A stretch of DNA of 64,000 nucleotides. It comes from Chaetorhynchus papuensis. Taxonomy: Eukaryota > Chordata > Aves > Passeriformes > Rhipiduridae. The translations under genes were made by a program, and so were the position numbers. The DNA lies in NCBI GenBank assembly GCA_013396525.1, contig VWYX01000773.1:124001-188000 (forward strand), given 5' to 3'. Below, in pieces: positions 45,037 through 60,035 of this stretch. The notes below the pieces were generated by a model. That model had not been told where the DNA came from. It searched no databases and saw nothing but the letters and a program-made list of their open reading frames with translations. Numbering within the stretch: position 1 is the stretch's first letter; each line of letters begins with the position of its first letter.

Positions 45037-47379
45037 GGCTCCACTTTCTCTGGAGAAGTATGCTAAGCAGCCATTGTAGCTGATGATATTGTTTCCTCAA
45101 ATTTTATAAAGAGTTGAAAATGAACATTGCTCATTCATTTACCTCTGAAGTACTCACACAAACCTGTTATTAGGAAACTTATGTTATTTTGATGCTACTA
45201 GCTCTTCGTTCTGACTACAAATTATTGACCCACAACTACTTAAAAGAAACAAAATCCTTCTAATCACTTACAAAAATACAGAAGTCTGCTCTTAAATTAG
45301 AGGATTAACTGGCTAGGATTGACTTTGCATATGGAATGGCAGGAGGAAAAGGGCAGTCTGAGTAATGTAACTGGCCTTGTTTATCTCAGTAAAAGAGAGA
45401 AAGGAAAATTTAATTTAGTGCATGCAATTTAGCATGCAAAAGGTCAAACTGATGCATGCCTGCAGGTAGTTAATCAGAAAACTGCTATAATTTTCAACCC
45501 AAACAATGTTAAGCAATAGAAAGATAAATACTGGCACTTGCTCTGTGAGGCTGATTTCAGCTGATACCCATAAACCCCTCTTGCTTCTGTCCTGAGTATT
45601 TTACATGATACAAATGGTTTTAATTAAAAATAGTGTGTCTCTCCATCCCCAGTCCTTTTATTGTCTCCAGTATGGTTGAAACAGAGTGTACAACACAGCA
45701 GAAGTGCAGCTAGGGCAGGATGCCTCTTGGGTGGACTCAAGTTTGTTTTAATTGAATCTAAAAAAAAAAGAAAATCCTTGTCTGGCACATGGCATGTGCC
45801 ATCTAACAATGGGCAAAAAGATTCAGATCAGTGACAACTGAGATGGAAGAGGGAGACTGTGGCAGGATCATCCGAAAGCAGCCCTTAGCCTAGGTGAGGG
45901 AAGCGTGTATGCAGAGAAGTTACTGGAAAGTCTTTTGAAACAGAACTTTTCTCCTTTCTCCTCTTGTTTTCCCTTCTCCCTTTTATTTTACATTCTTTAT
46001 CACTTTGAACTTCCATGCAGCCCTTTCAACCCAGTGCAGACAATCACGGAGCAGTGCAGTGTCTGAATTAATTTTTGTGCCTGCTTTTTGTTTTATAGGC
46101 TAGTAACCTGGGAAACATATTTCTTTGTTTTTTCAAGATGCTGAACATCTTTTAGTCCTTTTCAATTTTCCAGATGTATGCTGCAATTAGCCAAAAGATA
46201 CCATTCTCCTGTCCCATTTTTCCTTTTGCAAATTTACAGAGTAACTTTTTTTCCCTGCACACAAGGTCTCATAGGAAAATGACTTTCCTTCTCACCATAA
46301 TCTACATATACATTTCCATACATCTTGCAGTGCTGCTGTCTGACATTCAGTTGTGGTTTTTAAAAAATAATAATTAACTCAAATCCCAAATAAATTGGAC
46401 TAAAATCAAGTATTGCTGTTAAATCTTAGATCTGAGTGGGACCCTGTATGTGGCTAGTGTAGAATTCGCATTTCCCTCCCAGATGTCAGAAAATGGTGTC
46501 TGCATGCAAAACCCCAAAGTCTTGGAGACAGTTGCACAAATGCAGCTTTCTTATTTAGTGAAGCAACTCATGGGCAGCTTATTATTCTAATTTTCCAAAG
46601 TGTCCTGGCTTACAGAATTGCTTCAGGGCATAAAGTATAGTTTTTGTTCTGAAAACTTATGTGTGTTTTAGGTGCTGACTGTCTACGCGCATCATCATTT
46701 CCCATATTGAGTGCCTTGTGGGAGGTGCAGAGTTCCCTCCGCTTGTGCTGTATTTAAGGTAAGTGTGAGGTAAAACAGAAGAGTCAGCAGAGACCTTGAG
46801 AAAGCCCCACTTCCCCACGGGGTATCATAACGTACTTGAGCTTTGCTAGGCACTTGTAGTCTCCAAACATTTGGCAGTGTAACTAGTCAGACATAATCTA
46901 ATGTAAACCTCATTTATTTCTGCTTCCAGAAGGGAACAGATGAGGAAGCTGGAATAGTTTTAATGTTCTTGAACTGTGTATGGATGTCGAGGAGGCAATA
47001 CTATTGTTGGCTATGGCATGTTTTTATTTTGAAACGATGAAAATGCACTCAGAGAGGGCACGTCTGGGTCTGTTTCCTGACTGTAGTGTGCACTGGCTGG
47101 TAGAGGGCCAGCACCAGGGCTGTTCCTCTGCTCCTGGAGCAGGACTGAGCAGATGTATCTCGGCTGAGCTGTGGGGCAGAGGCACGGCACACAAGGGAGC
47201 TCTGCAATGACTCAGGCTGAGGAGTGGGAGTCCTGGCTGCGAAATGCAGCTGGCTATTTCCTGCCTCACTACTTGCTTTTGCTCACTGCTGTATGGGGCA
47301 GAGAGAGCTGTACACCCACCTCTTCCTCTGCCATTCTTGAAATTTCCTACTGGTGAAGTGGTAAAGTAACCAGTAGGGG

Positions 47380-47406
47380 AAAAAAAACAAACAAACAAAC
47401 AAAAAA
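47380..47406. repeat. A-rich / (AAAC)n tract
   Basis: A run followed by four to five AAAC units. Reads as a transposon-tail-like sequence but no element body is recognised beside it. Confidence 0.9.
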
Positions 47407-47808
47407 TGCTTTAAAAGAAAATAATGTGAAGGAGGGAGATAGAGACCTGGATAAATGTAACTTTCTATTTCCTTTTCATAAATGTAGAGGGAATCCACTG
47501 AATTTGACCCAAAAGGGGTAGCAAGTTCAATTTATTTTAACTGAAAATAGAAGTGCAATTTCTTGATGATATTTCCACTCTTGTCGTTGTCTAGGTATCT
47601 ATCATTCCATAAACAAACAAAGGCTCTAGTCCAGCGTCAGAGAAGGTCTGTTCCAAATTCCACAGAGGACAAAAAGAGAGTCCTGGACTAAGGGGGAGGC
47701 CAGCAAGGTGAAGGACAGTACCAGACTCATATTTGGTCCTGTAAATAGTCAAGTGCTGAAACTTAAGACCACAAATATCTTCTTGATTTAACTTAGGTGA
47801 AGAAACAT

Positions 47809-47866
47809 CAGTGAGAAAGTGGTTATGTGTAAAATTTCAGTGAGAATGTGGTTATGCGTAAAATTA
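47809..47866. repeat. 29-bp tandem duplication
   Basis: CAGTGAGAAAGTGGTTATG and CAGTGAGAATGTGGTTATG begin two adjacent 29-bp copies (47809-47837, 47838-47866) that differ at three positions. Confidence 0.95.
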
Positions 47867-50761
47867 ACCACATTTTTAAGCCTGCAGAACTAGGGCTTAA
47901 GCCACACTCAATAGTACATAATGATTTTTTACTTACTTTTTCAGTATCACTTTCTGTGGGCTTAAAGGCAAACTATGACCTCTGACTAAGAAAATGGTAA
48001 CTTTGTCTAATGTTTCTCAATTTACTTTTTTTTTTTTTAATGCTGTAGGTTTCATAAACAGGAGAGACCTTTTGAAGGTTCTAACAAGCTACACAGATGA
48101 AAGCAGATTTCAGTCCACACAGCCAAATTTCCACATGAAGGTGCTCATTGTATTCCTAAATCCATAGCTCTCATAACAGGCTTAAGTCATTCTGCCCAAA
48201 GAAAGAAAAGATGAATTGTGAGTTACTTGCAAAGATGTTATGAAGTCTTGATCTGTGAAGCACAGAATTGTCACTTAAGGGTGTCACCTTCTCCTGAAGA
48301 AAGTCAGAGTCAAGGATGCACTGTGCTGCTTAGGTTCTAGACAATATGGCAAAACTGTGACTGTTGGAGGATGTTGTAATGGTAACACATGGATAGGTCA
48401 AAAGATTAATCAGAAAGTTTACAAACAACCATTTTTTCCCTAGTATTTCTCATCTTGCCCAAGAATGATCAGTTCCATAGGGAGCAGCACTTAAGGTGGA
48501 GCATAATGTGTGGTTGCAGTTTTGTTTATGGAAGATTGCAGAAGAAGAGGGTAGTGGGTTCATTCACAACACATTTCTGTTTCCAGGAATACTGAGAGCT
48601 AGGAAAAAAAACCCAAAAAAGCAGTAACAACAAAAAAAACCAACCCACCTCTCCTTAAACAAGGCACTAAGGATGTGGTCTTCTTGCTGATAACTTGTCA
48701 CTAAGGCCTGACAAAATTCACATACACACACGTACAAAATCTGCATGTGGACTCTTTGACTCCAACTGTGATTTTGATGACTGAATTACAGGATTAAATA
48801 TGTTGGCAGGGAAGGCTGGAAAACTGGACTGAGTCCTGAGAAGCTGTGGGGTGGGAAATAAGGAAGACATGCTCCCCTGCAGGCCCAGGGAATGGTTCCA
48901 GGTGCCTGGTGTGACTTTAGACTGTCAGCTAAGGTAGCAATACACACATCAAAATCAGCCTTCTCATGGGTGTTTGAATGGGAGCTGTGATGGGAAGACC
49001 CACACAACTGTGCTTTGTACCTTTCAAATGAATTATAACTGTGTCTGCCTCTGATATGGTCTGGTGCCAAAAGTAATCCCAAAGAGACCTCTAAGGACTT
49101 TAGAAGTGTGAGAGTTCATGTGGATTTGCTCATCATCGCAAATTCCACTTTAAAATGTGCATTACTGAACTTCTGAAGATCTGGTCTCCTAGCATGTGTT
49201 TGCCTCAGTACTGTCAGTGAAAGAAACACACATTTAGAAAAAAAAGAAAACAGCAAAATTGGTTAATATTGTGTTGCTATGATAGAGTGGCCTTACCTAA
49301 CAGGCTTTTGCTAAATTTGCGGTAGCAGTCTTCCCAGACTGAAGCTCTCACTAATTATAACAAGTAGATAAGCAGCCTTTCACCAGGCTCCAGGAAAACT
49401 GTTCCCTAAGTGCTGCTCAGACCAGTTCTGTGGCTGATGGGCATACAAATGCCACAAGCAATCCATCTGAGAGTTTTGAAACATAACGCATTATGCTGGA
49501 GTTTGACTGATTGCCCAAAGAGATGTTTGTAAAATAGACAGTCTGTTTACCATCATTTTGATTATATTTTCAGTCATTTGACCAAATTCCTGGAAATCTT
49601 AGTGGCTTGGAGAAAGGCTAAGCAAATAGCTCATTTGGTCAAATTATTAGGGCATTTTATTTTCTTGTTTGTTTGATTTTATTACTGCTGTATAGCACAT
49701 AGTGCTTTACACTCTCTGTCTCTGCTGTGGAAAGGTTACAATTTTGATTCATTTGACATTATGACTCATTTAGCTGTGCCACATATATTAGGATTAAAAA
49801 TTGCTGAGCAGAAGGGCAGAGAATTTGTGTACTTTTACTGCCTTTTGGCATGGTTTCTTTGGAAAATATTTTGTTCTTATTAATAACACAAAACTGTAGT
49901 AAAATTGTTGAAAATAGATTAATGTATTAGGACATGTCACACAACAGAGAGTTCTCCAAAGGAGCTTCAGGAAAGGAAGTATTGAAGATGGTGGAAATTA
50001 ATCTATTAATCATAGCAGGTTTCTGTGTTTTCAAATATTATAGGAGTGCTGGTAAAATAGGAGTGGTCTGAAGTTTAAACTCCATTTTGGTAAGCCTTGA
50101 AGCAAAAATCTAAATTCTGTCCTAAGACTAATCTAGAAGTAGATCTTGATGTGAATTGAGTTTCCATAGCTGAGTTAAGGTCAGTCAAGAACAAAGAGGA
50201 AAACAGAAACATAAACTCTCCCTGAAAGACAGAGAGAATGCAGTGGGTGTGCTCATGCAGCCACTCTGAGGTAAACATAATGGAAACCAAGATGTTCTCA
50301 GTTTTTGTTGTTAGACTCATTGCTAATGGCAGTGGGAGACTTTCTAATTCAGAAAGAACTTGAAGGATATTAACTCTAAACAAGGACAGAGAATTAGAAA
50401 TAGGGTACAGCTTCAAGTTAGGGGAAGATAGAACATTTCTCAAAAAACCTGAGGCTGCAATGTGATCATAAAAAATGAAGATAATCTGAGATAGAAGTAA
50501 GCTACACCTAACTGGAAAATAATGTTAATAATACCACAGAAGAATAAATATTTGAATGAGAACCCAGACATCAATTGACTCTTATCCAGTGTTAAATGGA
50601 AACACATGCTTTGCACTAGGAGCTAGACGAGGGTGGGAGGAGGAGGTGGCAAGAAGCCCCAAGCTCCTTTTCATTTCAGTGTTATACTCAATCACAGCCA
50701 CTGCTAAATTAGCCCATAAAAGTTGAGCCAATTCAAGACCATTCAGTTTAAGGCTGAAATA

Positions 50762-50785
50762 TCTCTCTCTCTCTCTCTTTCTCCC
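50762..50785. repeat. (CT)n tract
   Basis: About eight CT units followed by TTCTCCCT, all pyrimidine. Confidence 0.9.
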
Positions 50786-52413
50786 TGCTTAACTTTGTTC
50801 AAAAACATGCTGCAGTCAGGTGTTAATTACAATCCCCAGTAAAGCCTCAGAGTCCCGCAGATTCTCCTGGGAAAAATGACTGGACTCAGCACTTTGCAGA
50901 TCTGTTTATTTTACTTTACTGCACTTTAGTTACCCCGGCTGGCTTGCTACAGACAGAGGAGAGAGAGGAAAGCCCAGCTTATAGTAGAGTCCTGGGCAAC
51001 CAAAGAGTATCCCTCTTCCCAGCTGAGCAGCTTACATGAGAATTGCTTGCCCCAAGTGTGTTGATTGGGTGTTGAATTGTTCTTTCTCTGGGGACCTGAC
51101 CTTCCAATATCCTGAAGAATCTGCTTCTTCCCAAAACATTCCAAGCCATCCTTGCATGTGCCATGCTTTGCAGGCAAAAGGCACGTGTGAGAACATCTTG
51201 CCACATATTATTTATTTTTGCTAATAGTAAGAATTATTTGCTAATCTCTGATGACGTGATCAGCAGTGAACAAGACAGAGAGAAGCGCAGAGCATACCCT
51301 GAGGAGTTTATAATTTTGAAGACAAACATAGATGAGACAACATGCACTTGGAAGACCCTGAAGTAGATGTTGACCTACTAAGAATTTAAAATGAATTAAC
51401 TGGGAGTGGGAGATGTTTTTTTTTTCCCTGATGCAGTCTGCTTTAAATAACAGACTTTTTTACTTGTGCTCTAGCAAGAAAATGTTGTCATGAAAAGCGT
51501 ACATGTCATACCTTATCATTCCCTCTCTGGGAAATAAATTAGGCCATACTCTTACGTACGAAAACTGGCAGGCTATTGTTGAAGCAGATGCAATATCAGG
51601 TGGACAAGAGGTACACAGGCACCTGCATGTTTTAAGATATGCCAAAGAAGTTAACTGTTCTGAGCTTACAGAAGGCTGAATATGAGTTTGAGATCTAGGG
51701 TATCAGCTTGGTATTTCTTGGAATGTGCACTTTTCTTAGGTAGAGAAATGCTTTTGTTCAAATGAGGAGAAATTTCTGATATTTTTATACCATCTAAGTA
51801 TGCAAACCAGAAGAATTGATTCTTAAGTAAAACTTGTTTTGAAGGCAAATTAATTTCACTCCTAAAAGTACACCTAAAACAACAAAAATATGATTTTTAT
51901 TTGGGAAGCAATACTTTCTTTTGTGCAACTTTATTCCTGTTGTGGTTTTACAGAAACTGTTTTGACTGTTGACCAGTGGTTTCTGGAAATCAGACAAATC
52001 CACAGCGCAAAGCTTTGCCTATAGAGGAGAATTACCAGCAGCAAACTAAGATGTGAAATGACGTTGTGTTATGTGAAATGACTCTGCACTAAAACCCCCT
52101 GTGGACACTGAGAGGGCACACTGAGGGCTCCTTTGTATGAAGTGGCTTCCTCAACTGCATGTAAAAGTACACACGCAGGGAGCAGCCAGCATGGTGTAAA
52201 TTCATACGTACCTTGTAAATTCACACCCTACCTCCTTTGTATAAGCAAACCAGTAGTCAAGGCCTCGCATTCATTCCACTGGCATAAACCTGAATGAATA
52301 GATGAACCTTACACCTTGCCCTGAAGGCAAACGCGTCTGGGCTAGTGTGATGCGTAATGGAGGGAATGCTGTCAGGAGCCAGGGCACTGCAGTAGATGAT
52401 CTTGGGAGAGCTA

Positions 52414-52455
52414 GTGAAAGTGCTTCAGTAAAAGTGCTTCACTAAAAGTACTTCA
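52414..52455. repeat. 14-bp tandem repeat, three copies
   Basis: GTGAAAGTGCTTCA, GTAAAAGTGCTTCA and CTAAAAGTACTTCA follow each other directly, each differing by one or two bases from the next. Confidence 0.95.
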
Positions 52456-55400
52456 GAAATTCTCTACGGCCATGAGGGACAGAGGACATTCTCAATGTCA
52501 GAGTGACAAGATCACCTAGCACTCTGGAAGAATGTGATCATGACTTGAAATATAGTTTCTTGCCCTGTGTGTCATTCCTTTCTCAATGGTTTTGAAGGGA
52601 TCTTGTTGAATAGTGTATTTCTCTAACATTTTAGTCAGAATGAATACTAATTATTTATTATCTTTGGCAGTGAAAGTTATAGGAGTGCAGCTGAGCTCAG
52701 ACCTGCCAAGTCTCATGTAGCTGAAAAGGAGACTTTCTCATAGCAACCCCTGGACCTTTCCTAAAAGTCGCCCTCTATGATGAGTATTCCTCAAGGTTTT
52801 TCAATGAGATATTTAAAATATTTTTTCAGGTACTTTGAACTGTCCTTCCAAAATGCCACTACTTGATAGCCCTCTAAGACACAGTCATCCATTGCTGAGC
52901 TGATTCCCATCTGAAAGTAAAGTAGCGACAGTGATCTCATCTGCTCGAGTTTCACTGAAGGTCAAAAGCAGTCTAAAGATCAGGGGGGCCCTGCCTGAGA
53001 GGAATGAGCATCTCCCTTTTCTCCTGCCACTGTTACTTTTGTGGGAATATAACACAGAGCTGTCTTTCACATTTTTATTAGATTCTTATGTGAAAAGAGT
53101 ATGTTTTTACAAACACACATGAGCCATCAGGCTGTTTTTTCAACCTCTGTTATTTGACGGCCTCAGGAATCCATTTGCAGAACGAGATTTTACCTAAACA
53201 TAAATATTTGCTGTGAAGTATTTATCTTTGTTTAACAGTCTAAGAAATTGCATGTGCTTAAAAAGCCACTCAGTTTTCAATGACTAGGGCTACAGCAGTT
53301 TTATTGAAAATATTTTTTGTGGTTTGATCAGAAAACTTAAGAGAGGCATGAAAAAACCATAGTGACTAAAATCCTCTCTCTGCAACCCTGAACATAAAAC
53401 TACAAAAGGGAAGTGGCGTTCATTGCAGACTGGAGAGGTGACAAGCATGAACTAGCTACTCTGGTAGTGGATTCAGAGTGCTACTGTTTGTTTCAAAATG
53501 ATAGGCAAAGCACAAGAGCTGCTGAAGCCTGTATATATGGTTATTAGCTCATACCAAAGGCTGTCTCTTCAGTGCTATAGTTAGTCACATGAGCCAGAAT
53601 AATTCTTGCGCAAATTTATGCTTTTCTGTTTTGCAATCACAGCTTCATTTTGTGGTTTCCATTTTCTAAGTCTGGAAATGGATATCTCATCAGAGGAGGT
53701 TTCAGTTATCTTTTGTGTTTATGAGGCAAACCCAGGGGACAATACATTATACAGTTCTGAGATATTGTTCATGAAGGGTTGAGTTCTGTGGAGACTTCTC
53801 TTGCTTCCTCCTTCTGATAGAGATCTATCTTAAGTAGCTAACTTGAACTGGAAGGGTAGGAGTCATTTAGAAGAGATTCAACCAGGACCAGAGAATGAGC
53901 ATAAGCTCATGCACCATCATACACTTGCCGAACATGGTGTACAAGAAAAAAACATGGACTGCCATACTTATTCACTATTGGGCTGAATTCTGGTCATTTT
54001 ATGTACCTGGGAATTTATGGCTAATATTGGACTCTGGCCTGTGTGCTGTGCAGAGAAATCCACACTATTTTAGTAGATGCCAAATAAAACAGTCACATTG
54101 GTGATGGCTTGCCAGAATTGAAATGCTTCAATGATCCCCAGGTTGGCTACCGAGCCCCTAGTGCTACCTGCTCCAGAGATGTGTTTTATATCTTTCAAAT
54201 GACAGCCTAGGTATTATGTCAGCATTTGTCAACATATGCTGGCAATAAACTCAGAGTTACATAAGTTTGGGGTACTCACCCGCTAAGGGCTGCAATTCTA
54301 CTATGCCCCAAGCATGGGATGTTAGAATTTACGACTGTCTGCAGAGGTGTTTCTCCACAAGGATCTATAAACAAAGCTGCTCTATTATGTGAAGAGTGCA
54401 GAACAGAAGTTCTTTGCTCTTAGTAACTGCAGTATCCGTGACAATTTCTGTTCCAACCATTTGTCCTCTATCTCATGCTGTCAAATTCATGAAACTATCC
54501 TAAAAAAATAAGAGAATGCTGTAGCTACTTCTGAAAGCCCTTTTTCCCCCCTAGATATGCAAGACAGCACAGTCAAAGCTTAGGTTCTGTCCTTCATCTC
54601 TTCAGATCTCAATTGCTTATGCGCTGCCTGTGTTTCACAGCAACCTGCAGCCAAGTTCTTCTCCCTGTCCTTGCTTCGCTTGTGTTGGGGAGGTCTGAGG
54701 TGGTTTTAAATCAGAGCACAAGCAGCAAGAAGCTGCCTTCTCTGTTGTGTTTTGGCATCGTGCAAATGTGAGCTCTGGTATGCTGTGGACAGCCTTGGCT
54801 ATGACAACAGAGTTTAAGGGAACTCCAGGGACACTTCTCTGTGTTGACCTTTGTGAATGAGCAGGTCCTGCCTGACAGTCACATTAACAAAGCATTTAAG
54901 CTTTAAGGGGTTTGTATTCCAGGTTAGTTTTAGGTAACTCCTACTCCTATTTAAAATTTCTTCAGTGCTATTAAATATTATTGTTTAATTGCTTAATATG
55001 TGAATTAGTCAATAAAATAATTTACTACATCACAACAGCCAGAGGCCAGCATAGCATAGCTCAACACCTGGCCAAAGCCTTCACACAGCCTGGCCCTTGG
55101 GACCCATTTTACTGAGAAGGGAAGCACTTGGCTGAAATGCCAGTATTATCCCTCAATCTTTCTGTGAATACCACAGCATTTGGAAGTGGTAGCTGGGTGA
55201 CTGTGGGGTACCTGAGAAGGGATATCACTTTTAGTGTGTGAGGTGTTCACGCTCTCTAAACATTGTATTGTTAAACTCCTCTGGTATAGCAACGAAGTGC
55301 AGACATATTGAACCCATTAGCTGTGAGCAAATGGTTTGAACAGAAAATAGCCCACTTCAGTATTATTTTTAAAGAAAGATGAAGTAATGTAATGCAATTA

Positions 55401-58400
55401 TAAGAGCCTGAAATATGACTGATTTATGGAGAGACACCATATTTGGCTGCAGTGACACAGCTGAAAAAACCTTGGAAGTTAGAAACACAACAGGGACACT
55501 TCTGGTTTGAAAAATCACCAAATGTGAACTGCAGGTTTTGGAAATACTGGCACAACTTCTGTTTTATTCAAACATATGTGACTTAGTTAATTATCTATAG
55601 GCAGAATCTGGTCTTATTTTTTTCAGCCTGGGGCACAAGTCTCAATTATACTGCTGGAAGTGGGGTTAAAGTGAGAATTCCCATGTTTGTCTAAAGATTA
55701 AATTGGCCCAGATGGAAATAGTTGAAAAGAGTTGGTTTGTTCTTCATCTTTTGTTCTCTTGAGCACTCTGGATTCTAACTGGAAAAGTAATGGAAAAGGT
55801 GTAACATGACCCGAAAGAAAAGCTGCTCCTGTGACACTTCCTGCCACAGAGTTTTAGACCACGTTTTTGGATTACTTATGCAAACTCAAACTACATTGTG
55901 TGCAGCGTGCTCTTCCACAGAGTTTCGAAGTCACTGAGAAATCATTACAATGAACTATATGGTCCTTGGGCTTATTAGCAACCTTCTGTTGTAACAATTC
56001 CTCCTGTGTTAAGCTCATGCCTTTCAACTAAAACTTTTATAGACTTAGGAACTGCTGTTAAAAGTTGAGCTTTTCATTTTTGTTCTAGGCATTTTTAATA
56101 AGATTAAAAAGCTTCATAAGAGAAGAAAGGATGGTATTTTCATTTCTCTTCCTCTGAAGCCCAAGGGTTAAGACAGCAAGTTGTATTGTGGAGGTCTGGG
56201 TTAAGGACCTTTGTGTCCCGGTTGAGAGTGTGACTTTGAAGGACTCTCCTGTACCGTGATGGTAAGACTAGCACATATGGCCATATTAACATGTTAAAAT
56301 ACATTTGAGGGGTAATATAATGTGTCTGCTCTGCTGGAAAATGATATACCCTTGCTGGTTAGTATTTTAGTGGTAATTTTAAAGTCCTCATAGAATGCTC
56401 TGTGACACAGTGTTTAGGGTGGTCTGTGAGGGATTGCGGATTTAGGAGTAAGGAACGGAATTTAGATATTTTGTTCCTTGAAGAGTACTCCAATTAAGGA
56501 AAAATGGGTACATATCATCACACCACCTGTTCACTTTTTTTTTCCTCAATTAAAACCTTTAAGAAAGTCACCTAGACAGCTGCAATCACATGTTTTTTCT
56601 TTTTGCTTACAAACCTAAAAATACAGTTCAATGTCTTTTTATTCTATTTTACATTTCTGCTCTAGGCAGATGAAATAGCAGGTAGAATAAAGGAGGGAGT
56701 TTGTGAATTGATCTTGTGTAAATCCTGTGAGTTCCCTATACAGTCTGATGTCAGATAGATGCTCAAGACAGTAATAAAGTCTTTTGATATGTCTGCAGTG
56801 CAATCAGAGAGATGAGCAGGTTTTCTGGGTACTTTCTGAAATGTCTGCTGTGAACTGAAATCTGTGTCACCAATAGTCTATCCTGGCTATGGCAACTGAT
56901 TCAGAAACCGCTCTGTCTGCTATGACAGAGCCATGCCTTCCCACGCTGACAAGCATCAGTTAATTGCCAGATTTTTCAAGTAATTCATAGCTATCTTTCA
57001 AGCCTGCTTCTTCCTTCCTTCTTAAGGAGCCTTGTGTTTACTAAACACACTTGTAAAATTATCTACTTGGATCACCCCTATTACTTTCTATCCCTCCAGG
57101 TCAGCTAAGACAGTGTGGTAAAGTTCAGGTGCTCTGGGCTCTTCCTATATGCAGTGGAGAATGAAAATCTCAAGAGCCCTTCTGTTTGGGGGTATTAGTG
57201 AAGCTTCTGGCTTAGGTGCCACTGTTTGTTGCCTGAACTAAGTACGGTGACCCTAAGGCTCCTTGTTTTGCTGTAAATAACACAGAACTGATGCACAATC
57301 TCTCATTAAAGTTAGTTTAGATGCTTCTCACATTAAAAAAAAGTGTTGTCCAATTGCCAACAACTACAACCTGCCCTTCTGTCGGAGGGTGTAAGTGGGG
57401 CAGAATGTGGAGACAGTGGGCTTTAAAATATTGTCAGACCTCTTCTGGAACAAATCTGCAGCTGCCTGTAGAACCTGTAGTCCCCTTTCATTCTGCCCAC
57501 TAATTATTTTTCTTCTCTCTAGCCATCTATTTCCCTTTTTGTCACTTATTAAAAAAAGAAAAAAATCTAGGTAGTCCCGTTTTTCAAATGATAAAGTCTG
57601 TGAGCAGAATTTCTTTGCCGCATTGTTCCCTTCCTAATGGCTGTTTTTCCACAACACACCATACCCTGTTACTTGGGAAAGGTAGAAGAAAAGGGAAAAA
57701 GAAAACATGTGTGCAGAGCATATACCCAGAAATCAGAACCATGCCATGTAAAATTGTTACAGCTGTTTCTGTTTTTATTGACTGTTTCTTTTGGATCCAT
57801 TTCTCTGACAACTGCTGCTCATGTGAGCAGGAAGGCATGCAGCATGACATTGCTGTGGACTGCGGGGTCCTAGGGCCAGGAGTAGGTGGAGAGGGGAGGG
57901 AAAGGAAGAGGGTGTGGTGGTGAGGACATTTATGTGGGACACATCAAAGCACATCCTTGTAATGTGTTACAGTAACCCAGGAAATTCAGTGCAGATGCAC
58001 TGAATAACCTCATGGCAATCTGGGGTTTGCAATAGTGTTACAGCAGCAGCAGCTGTCACGGTACTTGATTTTTCAAATTTCAGTGAGCCACTTGTCCCCC
58101 TGCTCCCTCATACAAATCCAGTCTCTTTATTTGAGTTTCCTCCTCCGAGCAGCCTCACTACACAGTATGTCAAGCAAACGAAAGTTAAGTGTGCTACAAA
58201 TGAGATGTGCAGGGCCTCTTATAAGCTGGGAAGGAGCAAAGAGTGATTGTTATAGCCTTTCTTGATTTGCTTGGATATGACATTAAAGGGGCAGTTCAAA
58301 CACGGAAATGGTGAATTAGGTGATTCTATACATGGAGTGAAATAGCAAGAGAGATAGTTTTCCATGTGAGCAGATAGTAATCTTTTTTATGGACAACGTG

Positions 58401-59993
58401 AAGTATCTGCCTCCTTTGACAGAATCACTGGATGGAAGCTGAAAGATAGGAAATGCAATTTCAGATGCTCAACTCAGTTCATTGACCAAAGAGGGAAAAC
58501 ATCTACAAAGAACTCTGAAAAGCACAGCTGGCTTTTCTTTTTTCTGCTTTCTCTTCATCCTTTGGAATATCTCTGTTACATTCAGGCTCCTTCAGTAAAT
58601 GGTCATTTTGAAAGAGTCAGATCTTGATATTTTTTTTCCAGATGCAAAATACCCGTACACCCATTATCTTCATATAAATGGTTTGGAATGTACACAGAAC
58701 CTTAATATATCTTATGCACCAATTATGATGTTATATCTCATGGATGCATGTGTCAGTGACTTGGGTCAGCTATAAGGCTGTCTTTGAAAACAAAACAAAA
58801 CAACAATGTTAAGCTTTTATTTTGCTAACCAATGTAAAAACCCGAAACTGTAAATGAAAATTATAAACTGCATCTTAGGATGTACATTAATTTTAGATGA
58901 AAATAAAAGCAGTATTATAAATAAATGCTTTATATTTTATTAAGCATTAATTTTTGCTCAGCAATTTGTACTGTAACTCCTTCTCCCATCTGTCCTTGGT
59001 TTTCATCCATATGTGGAGCCTCAGTGTGTCCCTGATATTTGTCAATTTGTCAAAGCTTTGGCACAAGCTGGAGGAAAATAGACCAAACACTAGAATCTTC
59101 AGTCAGAACACACTGAAATCATGTGGATCGGATTCAACTCCCAGAGCCAGTCATACCTCTTCAGCTTTTGATTAGAAATTAAACTCAGAACTGAAGGGCA
59201 TGTAGCTCTAAGGATCACTGCAGCTTTAGCAAAAATGAACACCAGAACCACAGGCCTGTTTTGAAAGAAGTCATACTTGATACAAATGTGAAGAATTGAC
59301 AAAAACCACATTGCAAAAGCAGCATCTAAATACAAAAATCAGTTCATTCACCCTGTGACGACATCAGTTCAGAGTGGTACAAAAATTTATGGTTCTCATA
59401 TGCAGATCATACCAGTTCTGCTTTAAATAGGTACTGATTTTGGAAAAGGGATCTATGAGTATAATGCTAGTTTTTCCTAAAATACATTTGTTTGTGTGTA
59501 CAAATTAAGTTTATGCCTAGCAAAATACCCCATAATATGCAGCTATGTGCTCTCACCTGTGCCTGTTTACCTGTGTTCCTTCCCTGTGAGATTTATTTGT
59601 AGAGGGTTTGTTACTAATGAGTCACTCTGGAAAACTGGTGCTCTATGAGCAAGACAGTTGCAAAGTGAGAGGGCTGTGAGTGCCTGTACTCAATGTAAAT
59701 GCCCAGAGCAAACCAATAAGACAACACATGCATTCTTTTAAAAACTGGGAGCAGAACTAAGCTGTAAAAGCAACTAGTGATGCATCTTTTGAGACTATCC
59801 ATTTCCAGGCCATTGCCTTATTTGCTGAATGTTCTCCATACAGTTGATTGAAAAAAGTAGGTGGAGCATAATAGGAAAAAATATTTTTTAAATGAGATTT
59901 CTAGCAATTCTTGGCTATGGATGATTCATAAATACTAGTATAATAGGGATTTTATTGGAATTTTGGGATGTTAGTTTTAGGTTACAGAGAAAT

Positions 59994-60035
59994 GTTTGAA
60001 TAAACAAGTGAAAAGTTTGAATAAACAAATCAAAT
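59994..60035. repeat. 21-bp tandem duplication
   Basis: GTTTGAATAAACAAGTGAAAA is followed by GTTTGAATAAACAAATCAAAT, with three mismatches. Confidence 0.93.

Larger units (their letters stand above)
39131..50000. other. Unique non-coding sequence
   Basis: No exon, RNA gene or recognised transposon. Simple repeats at 41758-41810, 45016-45036 and 47380-47406, a nested inverted repeat at 42135-42166, and the 29-bp duplication at 47809-47866. The 128-codon frame at 44452-44838 (minus) and others are unassigned and likely chance. Confidence 0.6.

Noticed and set aside
47380..47406. AAAC-type tail considered as the end of a retroposon
   Set aside because: No element body or target-site duplication is recognisable on either side.
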